NCBI RefSeq assembly: GCF_000189635.1 | Contig: NW_002475959.1 | Coordinates: 248,001-312,000, forward strand | Direction: 5' to 3' | Source: Tetrahymena thermophila SB210 | Lineage: Eukaryota; Ciliophora; Oligohymenophorea; Hymenostomatida; Tetrahymenidae | DNA: 64,000 nt | Shown here: piece after piece, positions 13,481 through 26,700 of the stretch | How the letters are laid out: each line of letters opens with the position of its first letter | Numbering within the stretch: the stretch's first letter is position 1 | The notes under the pieces: generated by a model | Databases searched by the model: none | Told to the model about the DNA's origin: nothing | Seen by the model: only the letters and a program-made list of their open reading frames with translations | Made by a program: the position numbers and the translations under genes

Positions 13481-16400
13481 ATGATATCTGATATTACTAC
13501 TAAAAAACCATAGTTTGGAGAAATATTCATTACTAATGATGAAGTAGGAGGATCAATTGAATAATTAAAGCATTTTAGAGGCAAGCTTGTCACAAATATT
13601 AGCGGCGGATTTAAAAAACTTTTTGTAATTGAAGAAGGTCACTTCAATGAGGGATTAGTTAGCACTTTACATGCTCCGGAATATGATGACTATGATTATA
13701 CATTTACTGATGAAGCAAGAAGTGTTAAAAATTTAGAAGATATATTTTAAGGCTTCAATGACAAAGGTTAAATTAAAAAAATGGTATGTGGCAAAAAGCA
13801 CACTGTGTTCATTACAGGTAAATAAAACTCTTTCAAAAGCCTTAAACAAATTTTAGTTTATTTATAAAAGCTATTTTCGATAATATTAGTAAAGATTAAG
13901 AAAGAAGAAGTTTTAAGAATGGATAAAGCAATATTTGTTTTTATTATATAACATAAAAACTTTAGAAAATAAATAATTTTACTAACAGCAATAAATAGAT
14001 TATGTTTTTTAATTTAAAATAATTCATAAGATAAAAGCTGAAATCTATTTTTATATTTTTTTTAAGTTATATTTAATGAAATTAAAATTATAAAGAAAGA
14101 AACAATTCAGTGTATCTTTGAAAAGTAAATTTTAAATCCCAATATTAAAATGTTAACTGCATAATAATGGTATCTAGATTGATAGAAATTTTGACAGATA
14201 GATTGATAATATATTTATTTGGTTAATTTCGATTAGATTTTAAATAAAAATATTTATTTATTAATAAATTAAAATGAAAATTCACCTTAACTTTGAATTA
14301 AAAATAAAATTGATATGATTGAATGAGTTTTAATTAATTACAAAATCAATTTATTTTCCTATAAAAAATTTAGAGGATGGTAAAATATACACATATGGAA
14401 TTGGGGAGTATGGATCTTTAGGACATGGCGGTATTTTGCAGCTTGATATTCCTAAAAATATCTTAAAATTATAAGAGAAGAAGATCATTTAAGTAGCATG
14501 TGGTGAATTCCATACACTAGCACTAACTGGTAATTAAAAATTATTTTAAAAATTTAGTTTTGCTTTAGAATTAACTTTTTATATTTTAAATATTAAGAAA
14601 CATTTGATCTTTATTCTTGGGGCAGAGGATTTGAGGGATAATTAGGAACTGGAAAAGATTCTTCTTCAGTTCCATGCTATGTTAAATTCTTTTATGAGAA
14701 ATACGATATGAAAAATGGTGCTGATATTAAAAAGAGAATCAAATTCATTACATGTGGTGCTTATCACTCACTTGCTATTACAGATTCTGGATAACTTTAT
14801 TCATGGGGAGAAGCTCGTTTAGGATAAACAGGAACAGGCAAAAAGAAAAGTGAACCATATCCTGTTATAGTTAATCTTAATGCTCAGCCAAATTCAATGT
14901 TTGATAAGAGAGTCAACACTGAATAAAACTAAATGAGTGGTGTCAATAAAATTGAGCTCTAGCACAATCATGATGAACTTAAAATAAATCCTATCCCTTC
15001 TGGTAACTAAAACAATTAAAAGATCATTTGTGTTAGTGGTGGTTATGGTCACACTGTTGCTATTACCGAAGAGGGTGAGCTATATTCATGGGGTTTCAAT
15101 ACAAAAGGATAACTTGGAATGGAAGGAACAAAATCTCTTTATTACCCATAAAGAGTAAAAAAAGATATTTTAGGAAATGAATTGCCTCTTTTCGCCTCAG
15201 CCTATTGTGGTTATAACAATACATTTGCAATTGATGGTAATCATTTTATAATTTTTGAATTTTTTTGTAATTAATTGTTTATATAATTAACCAATCAATC
15301 AGTTTCAGGAAATTTATGGTCTTGGGGAGGAGGAAATTTAGGACAAAAAAATGTATTTAATTGTTCATCATTTAAATTAGACAAAAAAGTATTTTTATAA
15401 TTAATATAAAGGACCACTTTTAAGACTTGCCAAGAAAGATAACAGAAAATGTGTAAAACAGAAAATTCACTGAAATGTGCATCACAAGCAATTCAGGAGT
15501 GTTTTTTGCTCGTAAAATAAAATGCTTTTTACTAAAACAATTACTTAATAAGAAATTTTTTAATTATTAGCTATGAGAATAATGTCAGTAAGACCCAATT
15601 ACAGTCCTTCATGTGGTGGCACTTTAATTTCTTTGCTAGGTACTGGATTTGCTGAGACTGCTAAGCAGTCAATTAGATTTAAGTTTGGAAAATATTAGCT
15701 CGAAGTTGGACTTTAATATGATGGTTCAACTGAGAGTTTTTATTGCTAAACCCCTAAATTCGATGATGCAAGCGAAGACCACATTGAATGGCCTTTGCTT
15801 TGTACATTAGAAATAACTCTTGATGGCGTTATTTACACTTAATGTGAAGAAAGCTTTTTAATTTATTCTTCAAAAATCTAAATGACTTCTATTGAACCTA
15901 AATGCGCCAGTGTAGAGGGTGGAACAGAATTGACTCTTCATATTTAAATAGATGATTTAACAGCAAGTTATCTCAAGCACTTAACTGTTGGATTTTAATC
16001 AAGATCAAAGAAAGAAACTAAAAAGCCAGGAGATAGCAGTTTGACTAACTCAAAGAGAATCGGAGCAGCAACAGAGTAAACTCAAACAGTCAAAGTAATT
16101 AAATTCAATTTATTTCATTAAAGTTAAAATTACCTTTAAAAATTCAGCAAGATTATGACACTCCAATGAGCACAATAAATAGTAAGAATAGAAAAGGAAG
16201 TATTAACCAAGCTAATCAAAATTAAATGATAAATCCTCTTGATATTGAGCCTCAAGATCCAGAGCTAGAAAAAGAAAACTGGATATGTGTTGTTGGAAAA
16301 TACGATAAAGGTAAAATCACTTGCACAGTACCAACGTTAACAGAATTTAATAATGATTCACTTAATTTCAATGTCGATGTATCACTAAATGGACAGCAAT

Positions 16401-17667
16401 TCACTGGCTAACCTTCATCATTTAGGTGATTAATATATTCATTTATTAAAATATTTCCTTAAAAATTGTTTATTCAAAAATAATTAAATCTATCTTCAAA
16501 TTAAATTAGATTTTATGATGTGCATGTCAGCAAATTGGAGCCTAATAACGATGCATTAAGTGGTGGAGCTCATTGTAAACTAATGGGTGAAGGTTTCTTT
16601 GACACTCTGAGCAAGAGGATTATGTTTAAGAGTAAATACGGAGAAAGATTAATTGATATAAATTGGGATAAAAAGGAACGTTCCTTTACTTTCATTGCAC
16701 CTCCAATCAACTGGTAAAACATATGACTTTAGAAAGTTTAAAAATTTGATCATCTCAAAAATCTCAAAAGAAAAAAATAACTAAATCTATTAACCAACAT
16801 TTCTTGAGAAAAATTAATCAGATTACATACTTTTTATAAATATAAATTTTAAATTTTGTATTTTTATTTTAAATAAGGTTGTTAGGTGGTTAAGATCCAA
16901 CTCCAGAGCTTATCAAAGAAGTTTAATCAAACAAAATTGATGTTGCTTTGACTCTAAACGGAGTTTAGTGGATACATGTTGCAGACTTTTAATATGCAGA
17001 AGCTTAAATAACAAGAATAGGCTCAGTTCCAGAATGGGAAAAAACCTTAACGGAATAAGATATACAAGCTAAATGGAATGCAAGAGAACCAATCGTAGAT
17101 CCTTTATAAGGATTATCAGAAGGTAAATAAATATATAAATTAAAATTTTAAACTCAAAATAATGGCTATTTTTAACAAATATTTCAATTAAAACAGCTGA
17201 TTAAGTAAAGAAAAAAGAAGAATTAAGAAAGTAATTAGAATTAGAATTATATGATTTGCAGTATTTCTATAAGAAGACTGGGTAATATTTGTATATTCAT
17301 GGTGAAGATTTCATAGATTCTCCAGATATGATCATATCATTCGTATTTAATAATGCAAGCAAAATTGTAAAGGGAGTCTATAAAAACTCTTCTAAAATAG
17401 GAGTTATTATACCTGAACTCGATTAAGTACCCTCAGGTATTCATGATGTTACTATTGAGATTTCTTACAATGGATAATGCTTTAGTAATGCATAAAAATC
17501 CTTTAGATATTACAGTAATTTAATTTTTTATTTTTAATTAACATATCTAAACAATTTGTTTCATAATCTTCCTAGGCTTTAAAGATATCCCATTAGATCA
17601 AAGAGCTAAAATAGAAGATGCAGAATTAAAAAATTTAAAAAAGAATGCTCCTAAACCTCCTAAATGA
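13481..17667 (+). CDS. RCC1-like propeller fused to TIG/IPT Ig-like domains
   Basis: Eleven exons give 990 residues: 13481-13817, 14374-14529, 14598-15236, 15309-15388, 15412-15511, 15571-16094, 16148-16425, 16510-16713, 16878-17122, 17197-17514, 17576-17667. Residues ~1-430 contain RCC1-type blades, recognisable by repeated Y/W-S-W-G...LG motifs (for example YSWGRGFEGQLGTGK, YSWGFNTKGQLGM) and by CGxxHxLAIT turns. Residues ~438 onward hold several TIG/IPT-like units with the typical P...GG..L...GTGF pattern: near 442-458, 530-545, 720-740 and 870-960. RCC1 propellers act as exchange factors or interaction platforms, and TIG domains bind proteins or nucleic acids. No signal peptide or membrane anchor is seen, so a cytosolic or ciliary scaffold is possible. 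The join at 15389-15411 is odd: only 23 bases separate two good frames. Confidence 0.8.
15389..15411 (+). other. 23-base mini-intron or frameshift in the RCC1/TIG gene
   Basis: The segment starts GTATTT and ends AAAG, so it has splice-like ends, but it is far shorter than the other introns here. Its length is not a multiple of three. Without removal the frame leaves the RCC1/TIG reading and meets TGA downstream. It is either a genuine mini-intron or a frameshift or sequence error. Confidence 0.5.
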
Positions 17668-18039
17668 CACTAACTAATTATCATACTTTAAATAATAAAA
17701 TAAAAATAAATAAAATATAACTAAAATTTATCTTAAAGCTTGCTAATTTTTATCTTTGTTAATATCTATTTATATATTTACATTTTATTTTAAATTTAAA
17801 TGTAATTTTTAGGATAAGATTCCTTCTATTTTCATTTCAGATTTATTTTATTAAATTTTACAATAAAATTTTAACCATAAGCAACATTTAATTTTATTTT
17901 TATTTTGATTAAGTAAAAATACTTTAAAAAAATTGAAAATAAAGTAATTTAGAAGACTTATAAATTAATTTTTTTTGGTTCTATTGCAAATAAAATCAAA
18001 AAAAATAAACAAATATAAAATAAAAATGTGCTTCAATTT

Positions 18040-18300
18040 ATTATATATTTAATTAATCATAAGTTAATTTATTATTTTTTTAATTAATATAAATTTTGTT
18101 TATTTTATTTATCTAATTTAATTTATTTTATTTATCTATTTTTATTTTATATTTTTATTTATTTGTTTATTTTATTTAATTGTTTTATTTATTTTTTTAT
18201 TTTATTTAATTGTTTTATTTATTTTTTTATTTAATTAATATCAAAATATTATTTTCTATTTTTTTATTTATAAATTTATTAATTTTTATATCTATCAATA
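18040..18300. repeat. TTTA/TTTATT low-complexity tract
   Basis: A run dominated by imperfect TTTAT and TTTAATTG units, including a locally duplicated block (TTTTATTTAATTGTTTTATT appears twice around 18167-18220). Probably replication-slippage DNA with no coding meaning. Confidence 0.6.
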
Positions 18301-18332
18301 TATATTCTCTCTCTTTTTCTTCGTTCTCGTTC

Positions 18333-18680
18333 TCAAGCCGCCATACCTTCTATCTAAATTCTAAATCTGTTTTATATTGTTTTAATATATTAAATTTATT
18401 AGTTGGGAAAGGAGGATCGCGATATTTTTGAAAATTCCTCAAAAGCTTTATTTTATGCTTTTGTTGGTCTATTGACTTTTAATTGCTTTTCAGATAGTAA
18501 TTCAATAATTTTGTCTAATCGATCTATTAGGTTTAACATCATTTTCTCTAAGAAACCTTGCGGTTTTTTGTATTAATATTAAACAATAGCTAATAGTCGA
18601 AGACTTTAAAGATAAACTAATAAAATAGGATTTAGAGTTTGTTGTGATAAGGGATAAAAAACTTAAAATTATTGATTTAC
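18333..18680 (-). pseudogene. possible coding remnant (C-terminal fragment)
   Basis: A minus-strand frame free of TGA ends at 18335-18333 (ATGGCGGCTTGA). It encodes protein-like sequence with charged amphipathic helices (FLEKMMLNLIDRLDKIIELL) followed by a basic region. Local composition is less A+T extreme than the surroundings. There is no convincing start or splice partner. It could be the last exon of a small gene or a decayed fragment. The family is not recognised. Confidence 0.25.
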
Positions 18681-19122
18681 TTTTCTTTAAGCTTATTACT
18701 ACTTTAAATTTCTTTTTAATAATTATAATTTTTCCTCTTGCTTTGTCAAGATTTGAAGAAAAATCTTAGAGCAGATTTTAAATTTAAAATAAGAAATCTT
18801 TCATATTTTTAATTAAAATTTTCCCCTCCCAATAACAAAAGCCAGAAGATTAAAAAAGATTTGATCACTAAAAAGAAGGAAAAGAGGAAGAAGAAAAAAA
18901 ATTAAGAGATTAATAAATAATTAAAAATAAATAAAATTTTTTAATACATAAAAAAAGCGAAAAAGTGATGTTAAAATTTGTTGATTAGCCCACGAATCAT
19001 AAAAATGCTTACCTATCAAGAAAGTTTTTTAAATCCCAACTTTAAAATCAGTAAATTTGAAAGAAATAAATAGATGAATTATCGTTTGGCATTCGTGCAC
19101 AGCAACAAACGTTAACATTTAA

Positions 19123-19338
19123 TCAATTTATTTCTTAATGAAGACTTATTGATTTAACTATCTTGTAAGCTACAAAATTTTCATCATTAAAATATTCGCT
19201 TGAAAATTTTAAATCATTCCTTTGAGAATGTGGATATATCAAAACACTAATCTCTTCCCTACCAACTCCAATTTTTATTTAAAATAATCAATTTAGATTT
19301 TATTTTTTAGCATCGAAGATAATTTTTAAAGGCATCAT
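19123..19338 (-). pseudogene. possible coding remnant interrupted by TGA
   Basis: On the minus strand, ATG-ATG at 19338-19333 opens a frame that meets TGA at 19290-19288 and then continues for 54 good-looking codons (for example EEISVLIYPHSQRNDLKFSS) to TGA at 19125-19123. No splice signals remove the internal TGA. The composition looks coding, and an opposite-strand frame over the same bases is its shadow. A pseudogene or an exon of a gene joined with the fragment at 18333 are both possible. Confidence 0.25.
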
Positions 19339-20755
19339 TCTATATAAATTTTAGAGATAAAAAGAATAAAAAGAAAAATAAAAGATTGAAAATATTTTTG
19401 TAATAAAAAAGAAAGCATGAATAAAAATTAAGAAAGATTAAAAATTTTGAAATAAAATAAAAAGAATAAAAAAAGAAGAAATTAAAAAAAGCATATAAAA
19501 GCTAATAAACACATACAATTACTAAAAAAAAATTCGTTAGCACATAATAAAAATTTTTTATCTTTTATTTTATCAAAAAATTTAAAGAAGATGGTTGATA
19601 ATTCATTTATCATGGAAAATACAATTGAAGTTCCCTATATGCTTACCTTCTTGTTTTATTAAATTAAATTCATTTAATATTTTGCTTTATTTTTTTAAAT
19701 TATTTAGATATTTTATGAATTTATACATATTTATTCATTTTTTTCTAAAATTACTTTCTTGAAAATTTTCATTTTCAAAAGGATAAAAATCTAAATAAAT
19801 TTCATTTAAATTTTTTCTTTTTTTATAGATGGAATATGTTAATAAAATTTATAAAATAACTTTTTACTTTGCTTTTTCTATTTTATCTCACTTAAAATAT
19901 ATTACAGCTTTGCTTATATTCCTGAAAAATATAAATTAACTAAAATTTGTTTTTACTCTAATATCTTAATTTTTTTCTGTGTTTTGTTACAAGGAATTAC
20001 GAGTGTTTTATAATAATTGAACATATTACTATTATTAAAATAAAAAACTTTTTCGTAAAATTAATTTTAGATATAATTTATTTTTGTATTTTAATTAATA
20101 AAAATATTTAAAGAATTATGCTTAATATAAATGAATTTACAAAAAATAAATTAAAGCAATACATTCAGTAATATATATATATATATAATAGCTATGCTTT
20201 TATTATAAGAATAATTATTCTATGCTGATATTGACCAAATTTTTCAAAGTAAAACTTAATTTTAATGTTATTTTTAGAGATAAAGTTGATTTTAAATGAT
20301 CACATGTAGTAAATGGCAAGTAATATAAAATATATTTGTATAATATCTAAAAATCAATGATGTAGTAAGAAAATCTATTATTTATTACTTCAATAGAACT
20401 GAAAAGAAAAGCTTAAGCTAATTAATTAACTATCAAGAAGGAAACTTACTAGCTATTTAGATTTCACACATAATGCAAGCAAATATTTTATCAAATAAAT
20501 TCAAAATTAATATAGAATGAATGAAAATTATTTACAAATAACATTAAAGGTTTATTAATTATATAAATTTAATATCAAAAATATCAAAAACTAGCTAATT
20601 TAAAATAAATTTTTTACTCACAAATAGGTTGATTTTATAAGAGAAATAGCATTATTGTTGCTTATAAAATACCTCAACAAAAGGAACGAAGGAAGGAGTT
20701 AATAATAAAATAGATCAAGATTTTAAATTGCATTTACATAAATTTTTGAGTATAA

Positions 20756-23700
20756 ATGAACAAAGGTCGAAATGAAGGCAAACTAGTTTTGTAGGATAAG
20801 ATTAAACTAATAAGAAAGGAATATGATATATTTGCCTATTTCAAAACTACTGGATTTACTTGGAATTTATGGGTTTTTCTTCTAGACGTGTATTGTTTTA
20901 TAGTATATATGATTTGGATTGCTCTTTCGTAGTACCCGTAGGGAATATAAGGTGCAATTGAAATATTTATAGAGCTGACATATATAATTAACTTAATTCT
21001 AATTATTATGCTAAATTCTAAGTAGAACAATAAAGATTACTATTTTTTTTCTCAAATCAGCTTTAGAGAAGTTAATTCAGGTAAACAACCAACATTTAAA
21101 ATATTTAAAATGCTTTTAGCATCACTAGCTAACTAAGTCAAATTTGAAATTGCGGGAGTTTTGACATGCAAAATATTAATTTTTTCTATTTTTTACTATT
21201 GATTTGCCTTAACTGAAACTAATTATTAATATTTTTTTTGTAAATAATATAAAATATTAGCTATATCAGCTATTATAATGATTCTTTCTTCTCTTCCTAT
21301 CTAGTTTACTCTTTAGTTGATTCAAGGTAGTCAAGGTGTTGAATTTGATGACTATGATGATGACCAATAGTTGCTACCCACAATAGTTATTTTATTGTAT
21401 TTACTGAAGCTGCTTCGCTACTACAATATTCAAAGATTTTTGAATAAATTTGAGAATCTCATTAAATATCTTGATTTCAATAAACTTATTTTTTTTAGAA
21501 TAGCTAGAATATTTTTTTGGCTTTTAATTACAAATCATTTCTTAGCGTGCTATTTTGTTTTTTTTAATTATTACATAACAAAGGGGTATTTTAGTAAAAC
21601 TAGCTATGATGAGAGCAATGGTTTTATGAAATATTAAACTGGCTTGCAATGGGCGGTAGAAGCTATGATTGGTTCCTCATTTGGCGATGTTGCGCCAACT
21701 ACTGAATGGGAAATCATTTTTACTATTATAGCTATGGTTACAGGCAGTGTATTCTATTGTAAAATATTTTCTGATTTAGAAAGGAAAATTCAGATTAACC
21801 AGTAGTTCTCACTGGATGTCAAGTAAGTATTCGTTAATTTTTCATTATAATTTAAAAGAACATTTGTATTTTATACAAAAATAAAACTGAAAAATTTATA
21901 TATAACATTTCAAAAGAAGAATAAAATAAGCCTCATCTATAATATATGATTGAATAATTAGTAAATTAATAAAGTTTTACAAAAAAAAAATATGAAGTAG
22001 AAAAATTATGAATCTTAAATAAATATCTCAAACTTCTTTTAGATTCCGAATTACTTTTAAAAAAATTTAAAACTAATTAATTATTCAATGATTAATATAA
22101 TCTCTAAAATTATTATTAGGCTAATATTTTAAATACATAGATAAGTAAATTTAATTTATTTATTCATTTTGGAAAAGAAATAGTTTGATTGAGAACCATT
22201 TACGAAAAGAAAAAATATATTCATAAATAAATAAATTAAAAATTTTATATTTAGATTTTTAGAAGAAATTAATTTGCATGAAATATTTAATTATAAAATT
22301 ATTTTAACTGTAAAAGATAAAGATAAGAGTAAGTTTAATTGTATGCTAACTAAAGATAAATTCCTTATAGAATATGGAATAAAATGTAACAATTTTTCCA
22401 CAGTTTTTAAGACGGTCATAAGATTAGTAAAAATTTTTTTAAGATTTTTTTTTATCAAAGCAATAAATTAAATTTAACTTACCAACTAACTTTTTTTTTA
22501 TTAATTTATCAGAGCTATATTATGATATTTTATATGAGCTGCCTCATTAATTAGAAATAGAGGTTTCGTTAGATTATAATCAGCACTTGATATAAAGCGT
22601 TTAGATATTTAACTTAGGTTCTCCCTAATTTGTGCAAGGAATAATAAAAAAATTATATCCGAGAGTAGCAATTTAGTATGATTATTTAACTAGGCCAGGA
22701 GAACTTGCAGAAGAATTTTTTATAATTAGCAAGGGAAAGGTGGAAATAATAGCAACTGATAAAAAAACAATAATTGGTATATTAGAGGAAGGAGCTTATT
22801 TTGGGGAAGTTGGCATTCTCTTATCTAATTATAGATCCTGCTATGTAAGAGCCATGACAGATTGCATATTTATGTGCATTTCTAAAGATGATTTTCTTTC
22901 AATAATAAATGAGTTCCCAGATATGAAAAATTTTTTACTCAAAGTTGCATAATAGCGACTGAAAATATCTAAGCCTGAAGATGTAAGTTAAGGTCCACTT
23001 CCTTATAAGCCATATTAAGATGAAGACGAAAACATAGAATTCCAAAATCTTACATACAGTAATCAAACTATTACAAAATAAAATTTTTAATAAATTATTG
23101 GTTGTAAAGTAGCAAAAAATATTTTTGTATCTAGCTGACAAAAAAAATGATCAATTTTTAAATTTTTTAAATTGATTAACTTTTCATAATAAATTTTTAT
23201 ACTTAAATTCTAAAAATACATAAAAATTAATAGACTCTTTTTGAAAATAACCAATCAAATATGTAAAAAATTTCAACAATTAAATAAATAAATATGTAAT
23301 AGAGCAGACATAGTAAAAATCACTAATTTGATGATATATTTTTTAATTTTGGGATTAATTTAAATTTAATTTTTATAAAATGAACTTTGGTTTAATAAAT
23401 AAATGAATATTTAATCATAAACAGTCAGATAGAGTACTAGAGGATTGCTTGTTTAAAGGAGAAAGTCATTTAATTAGAATTGTGATAAAAACCAAAAAAT
23501 GAGCTTTAGTAGTATTAACTTAGTTGAGGATCAATAAAATGACAGTGACAATTATTTGTCTTAAGAGGATATAGACAACAAAGAGAGTTTAGAATCACCT
23601 TTTGACTATAATTTATTCATAAAAATATAAAAGCATAGATAAATTTATGGGTTTTAAATAATTTTTGCTAGTGAAAACGTAAATAAATTTGTTTAAAATA

Positions 23701-26700
23701 TTTACAAAAATCTTAGCAATTAATTTTTAAATTTTATGAAAAGATAATTCTAGTTTGGTGTTCAATATTGCTTTTTGCCATTTTTTATAATCTGTTTTAC
23801 TGCATTTTTACAATTTGTTTTTACACTGATTTAGATGGATGGTTCTTAATTTTTTTAGAAGTTTTGAGCTTTTTAATCTATTTAGCTGATTCATTCATTG
23901 TATCTAGACTATCTTCTTACAATAAAAGAACTCAAACATTTAACTAAGATATAGAAAACATATTTTTACAATATGTAAATAACCATCTGATGTTTGATAT
24001 ATTTTCTACAGTACCTTTTTCTGATATTTATGATTTAATTGTTAACGGAGAAAACACAACATACAGTAGAACATTCGTAAGAGCACTCAGATTACTCAAG
24101 CTCATAAAATTTTAGAGATTCTATTTTTACATCAACAAACTTAAAACAGAATACAACAAAGAGTATAAATATTTTACATTTTTATAGCTATTTTTCGGCT
24201 ATTTCTTCTTAAATCACTTAGCAGCAAGCATTATGTACAGTATTTGTAAATTCGAATATGAGACTTCTATTTACTATGATAATGAAGGTAATAAATAGTT
24301 TTCATTTAAAACTTTATTTTAGTAAATGGATCTAAATTCTATACCTTCAATGACACCACTTATTTCACAGGGCTTCTTTAGTCTATACGTTAACTTTTTA
24401 TACTGGTCTTTCTGCGTTAGTACTTAAGGTAAAATTATTTTTAATTTATATTTAGCTCATATAAAAATAATTTGAAAAAATCCATAATGAATAGTAAGTA
24501 AGTAGTTTATTTAAATAAAAGAAAAATAAACTCTGGAAAAAAAAAATTATTAATATTTAAAAATAAGATATAAAAGTTTTTTAATATAATAAAGAATGCT
24601 AAAAATATTATGTATGAGTTTTATTTTACATTAATTATGATTTATTTTATGAGAAATATAGAATAATCAAACCTCTTTCGATATAATAATTTAATCTTTT
24701 AAAGTGAAAATTCTTTTAAATTTTTGGTTTATTTTATTTATAGGAAGTTATGGTGATTTTTGGGCTGTAAGTCCTTTAGAGAAGACTTTCTAAAACTATA
24801 CAAATATTGGGTTTAAGATATTTATTTCATTTTTGTTTGCTCAAATCGCTCATTTAGGCTTGATAGAAAAAAATATGTTTGCAACACATATGGAAAAAAT
24901 AGAATCGTTCAAACATTGGTCTAAGTAAATAGGACTATCTAACGATTTAAAAAAGAGAATAAATAACTTCTACACTTATGAATGGATTAAGCTAAGAGGC
25001 ATTGAAGATGAAGATTTGTCTAACAGCTATCTACCTGAAACTATCAAAGATTAAATTCTGCTAAATGAAATGAGATTGTAATTAAAATTAACAAAATTTT
25101 TAATATATCAATGTTTTTCCTTAAATTTAGCAAATTAAAAAACAAAAAATTATCATTTTTATTTATTTATTATTGTCAATTTTATTATTTTTTGCTTAAT
25201 TAATTAAATAAATAGCATAATCAGTTTAGTGAATCCAAGATACAAAATTGAGTACGAGGGAGTTATAATATAATTCATTAAATAATTGACAAAGCTGCTA
25301 ATTCCGTGTGATGAATTTGTATTTTAGAAGGGAGATTTAGCTCAGGAAATGTATTTTGTAGCTGATGGAACAGCTTAGGTAATTATTCGTGATGTAAATG
25401 GATTGAAAGTTTTAGCTGAAATACATAAGAGCAGTTATTTTGGAGGTTTAGAGTTGCTCAAAGAATAACCTAGCATAAGATAAGCTTCAGTTAAGGCAAA
25501 AACAAATGTTTGTTTGTATGTTTTAACATTAAATGATTACTTAAATTTCAAAGAACACTATCCCGTTGTAAAAGAGTTTTTAGAAAATCTCTATCCTTAG
25601 AAAGCTAATGATACAAATGAAGTATTTATTTATTAAATTTAATTTATAATTTTTTTTTAAAAGAATTTTTATTCTGAAGGATTATTAGGATATTTATATT
25701 GAGAGAGACTAAATTTAAAAAACAAAGACTATGAAAATAGATTAAGATTAGGACTAGGGATTTAATAGATTCCATTCCTTGAATAATTTTAAGGGTGAAT
25801 ATGAAGATTATTAAAATGAGATTGAATTATCTGGTATAAAAAAGTTAGATGATAATGAGATTTTATCTATTTTTCCTTCAAATAAATAAATATTAATCAA
25901 CTAGTAGCTCATTAAATCTAATTCAATTTACAGAGAAGCTATCATGTCAATTATTTAAGTCAGATGCTCAAAGCAAGAAAATAATAAATAAAGCTAAAAT
26001 AATAATGCTTTTTACAAAGCTAACAACCAAATTGAATAACTTCCTCTTACTGAGTCTAATGAAGAAAAAAAAAGCTTCAGCTTTAAGAATATCTTTCTTA
26101 ACAAAAAAAATAACTCAAAAAATGATTAAATTAAGGACAGTGCAGATAAACTTAAAACAAAGAACAGCTAATAAATTTTATAACAAAATGACATGGAAAA
26201 CTATAATTTAAAAATAGATATACTAGAAAGCGAAACAAAAAATATCTAAAATTAGAAGATTTATCTAGCTTAAAATCATCTCTAAAATAGTAGTTAAAAT
26301 TAATTTTTAAAAGAAAACTAGTTTAACCTACAATAAAGTTTGTATATTTTCCCAGAATCTACTTCGAGCAATATTGATATAGCTTCCTTAAAAATTACAC
26401 CAAAAACAACATTAGAAAGATTCGATTTCGAAAACAAGCTACAAAATAAAGTTGTCACTCCATCAAGTATTACCAATAGATAGGAATTATTAACTAAGGA
26501 GCAATAGAAATAATTAGAAGAAGTCATGACTTTTTCTAATTAAATTATTTTCAATCAAGTAAACAATAACAATCTGTATTTTGAGTCTGAAATTGAAAAC
26601 AATTTTAATGTGGAAAACTTATCCTTTGATCCATCTGAGCTAAATATTCAAACAGAAAAAATTGAAATTAGTGAAGAAGATTTAAAAAAATATTTCGATA

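Larger units (their letters stand above)
17668..20755. other. 3-kb intergenic region before the channel array
   Basis: An A+T-rich spacer. It includes a T/TTTA-rich low-complexity stretch (about 18040-18300), a short (AT)n run near 20170-20190, and two minus-strand coding-like fragments listed separately. The last ~1 kb is the 5' flank of the first channel gene. No RNA gene is seen. Confidence 0.5.

Noticed and set aside
18040-18300. Possible telomere-like or CRISPR-like repeat
   Set aside because: The units are irregular TTTAT/TTTAATTG slippage DNA, without the ciliate GGGGTT telomere unit or any spacer-repeat structure.
19005-19598. A plus-strand frame of 197 codons starting MLTYQESFL
   Set aside because: Its first third is antisense to a more protein-like minus-strand frame and its last half is lysine/asparagine noise from A-rich DNA. 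With only one stop codon in use, a chance frame of this length is expected.
23425-23670. An ATG at about 23499 as the start of a separate gene for repeat II
   Set aside because: The exon is open upstream of that ATG and joins repeat I in phase in copy 1. Copies 2-4 show the same join, so four separate genes per unit is the weaker model.
26005-26211. Plus-strand K/T-rich frame starting MLFTKLTTK
   Set aside because: Out of frame with the 1,828-base linker exon that is continuous over this stretch.
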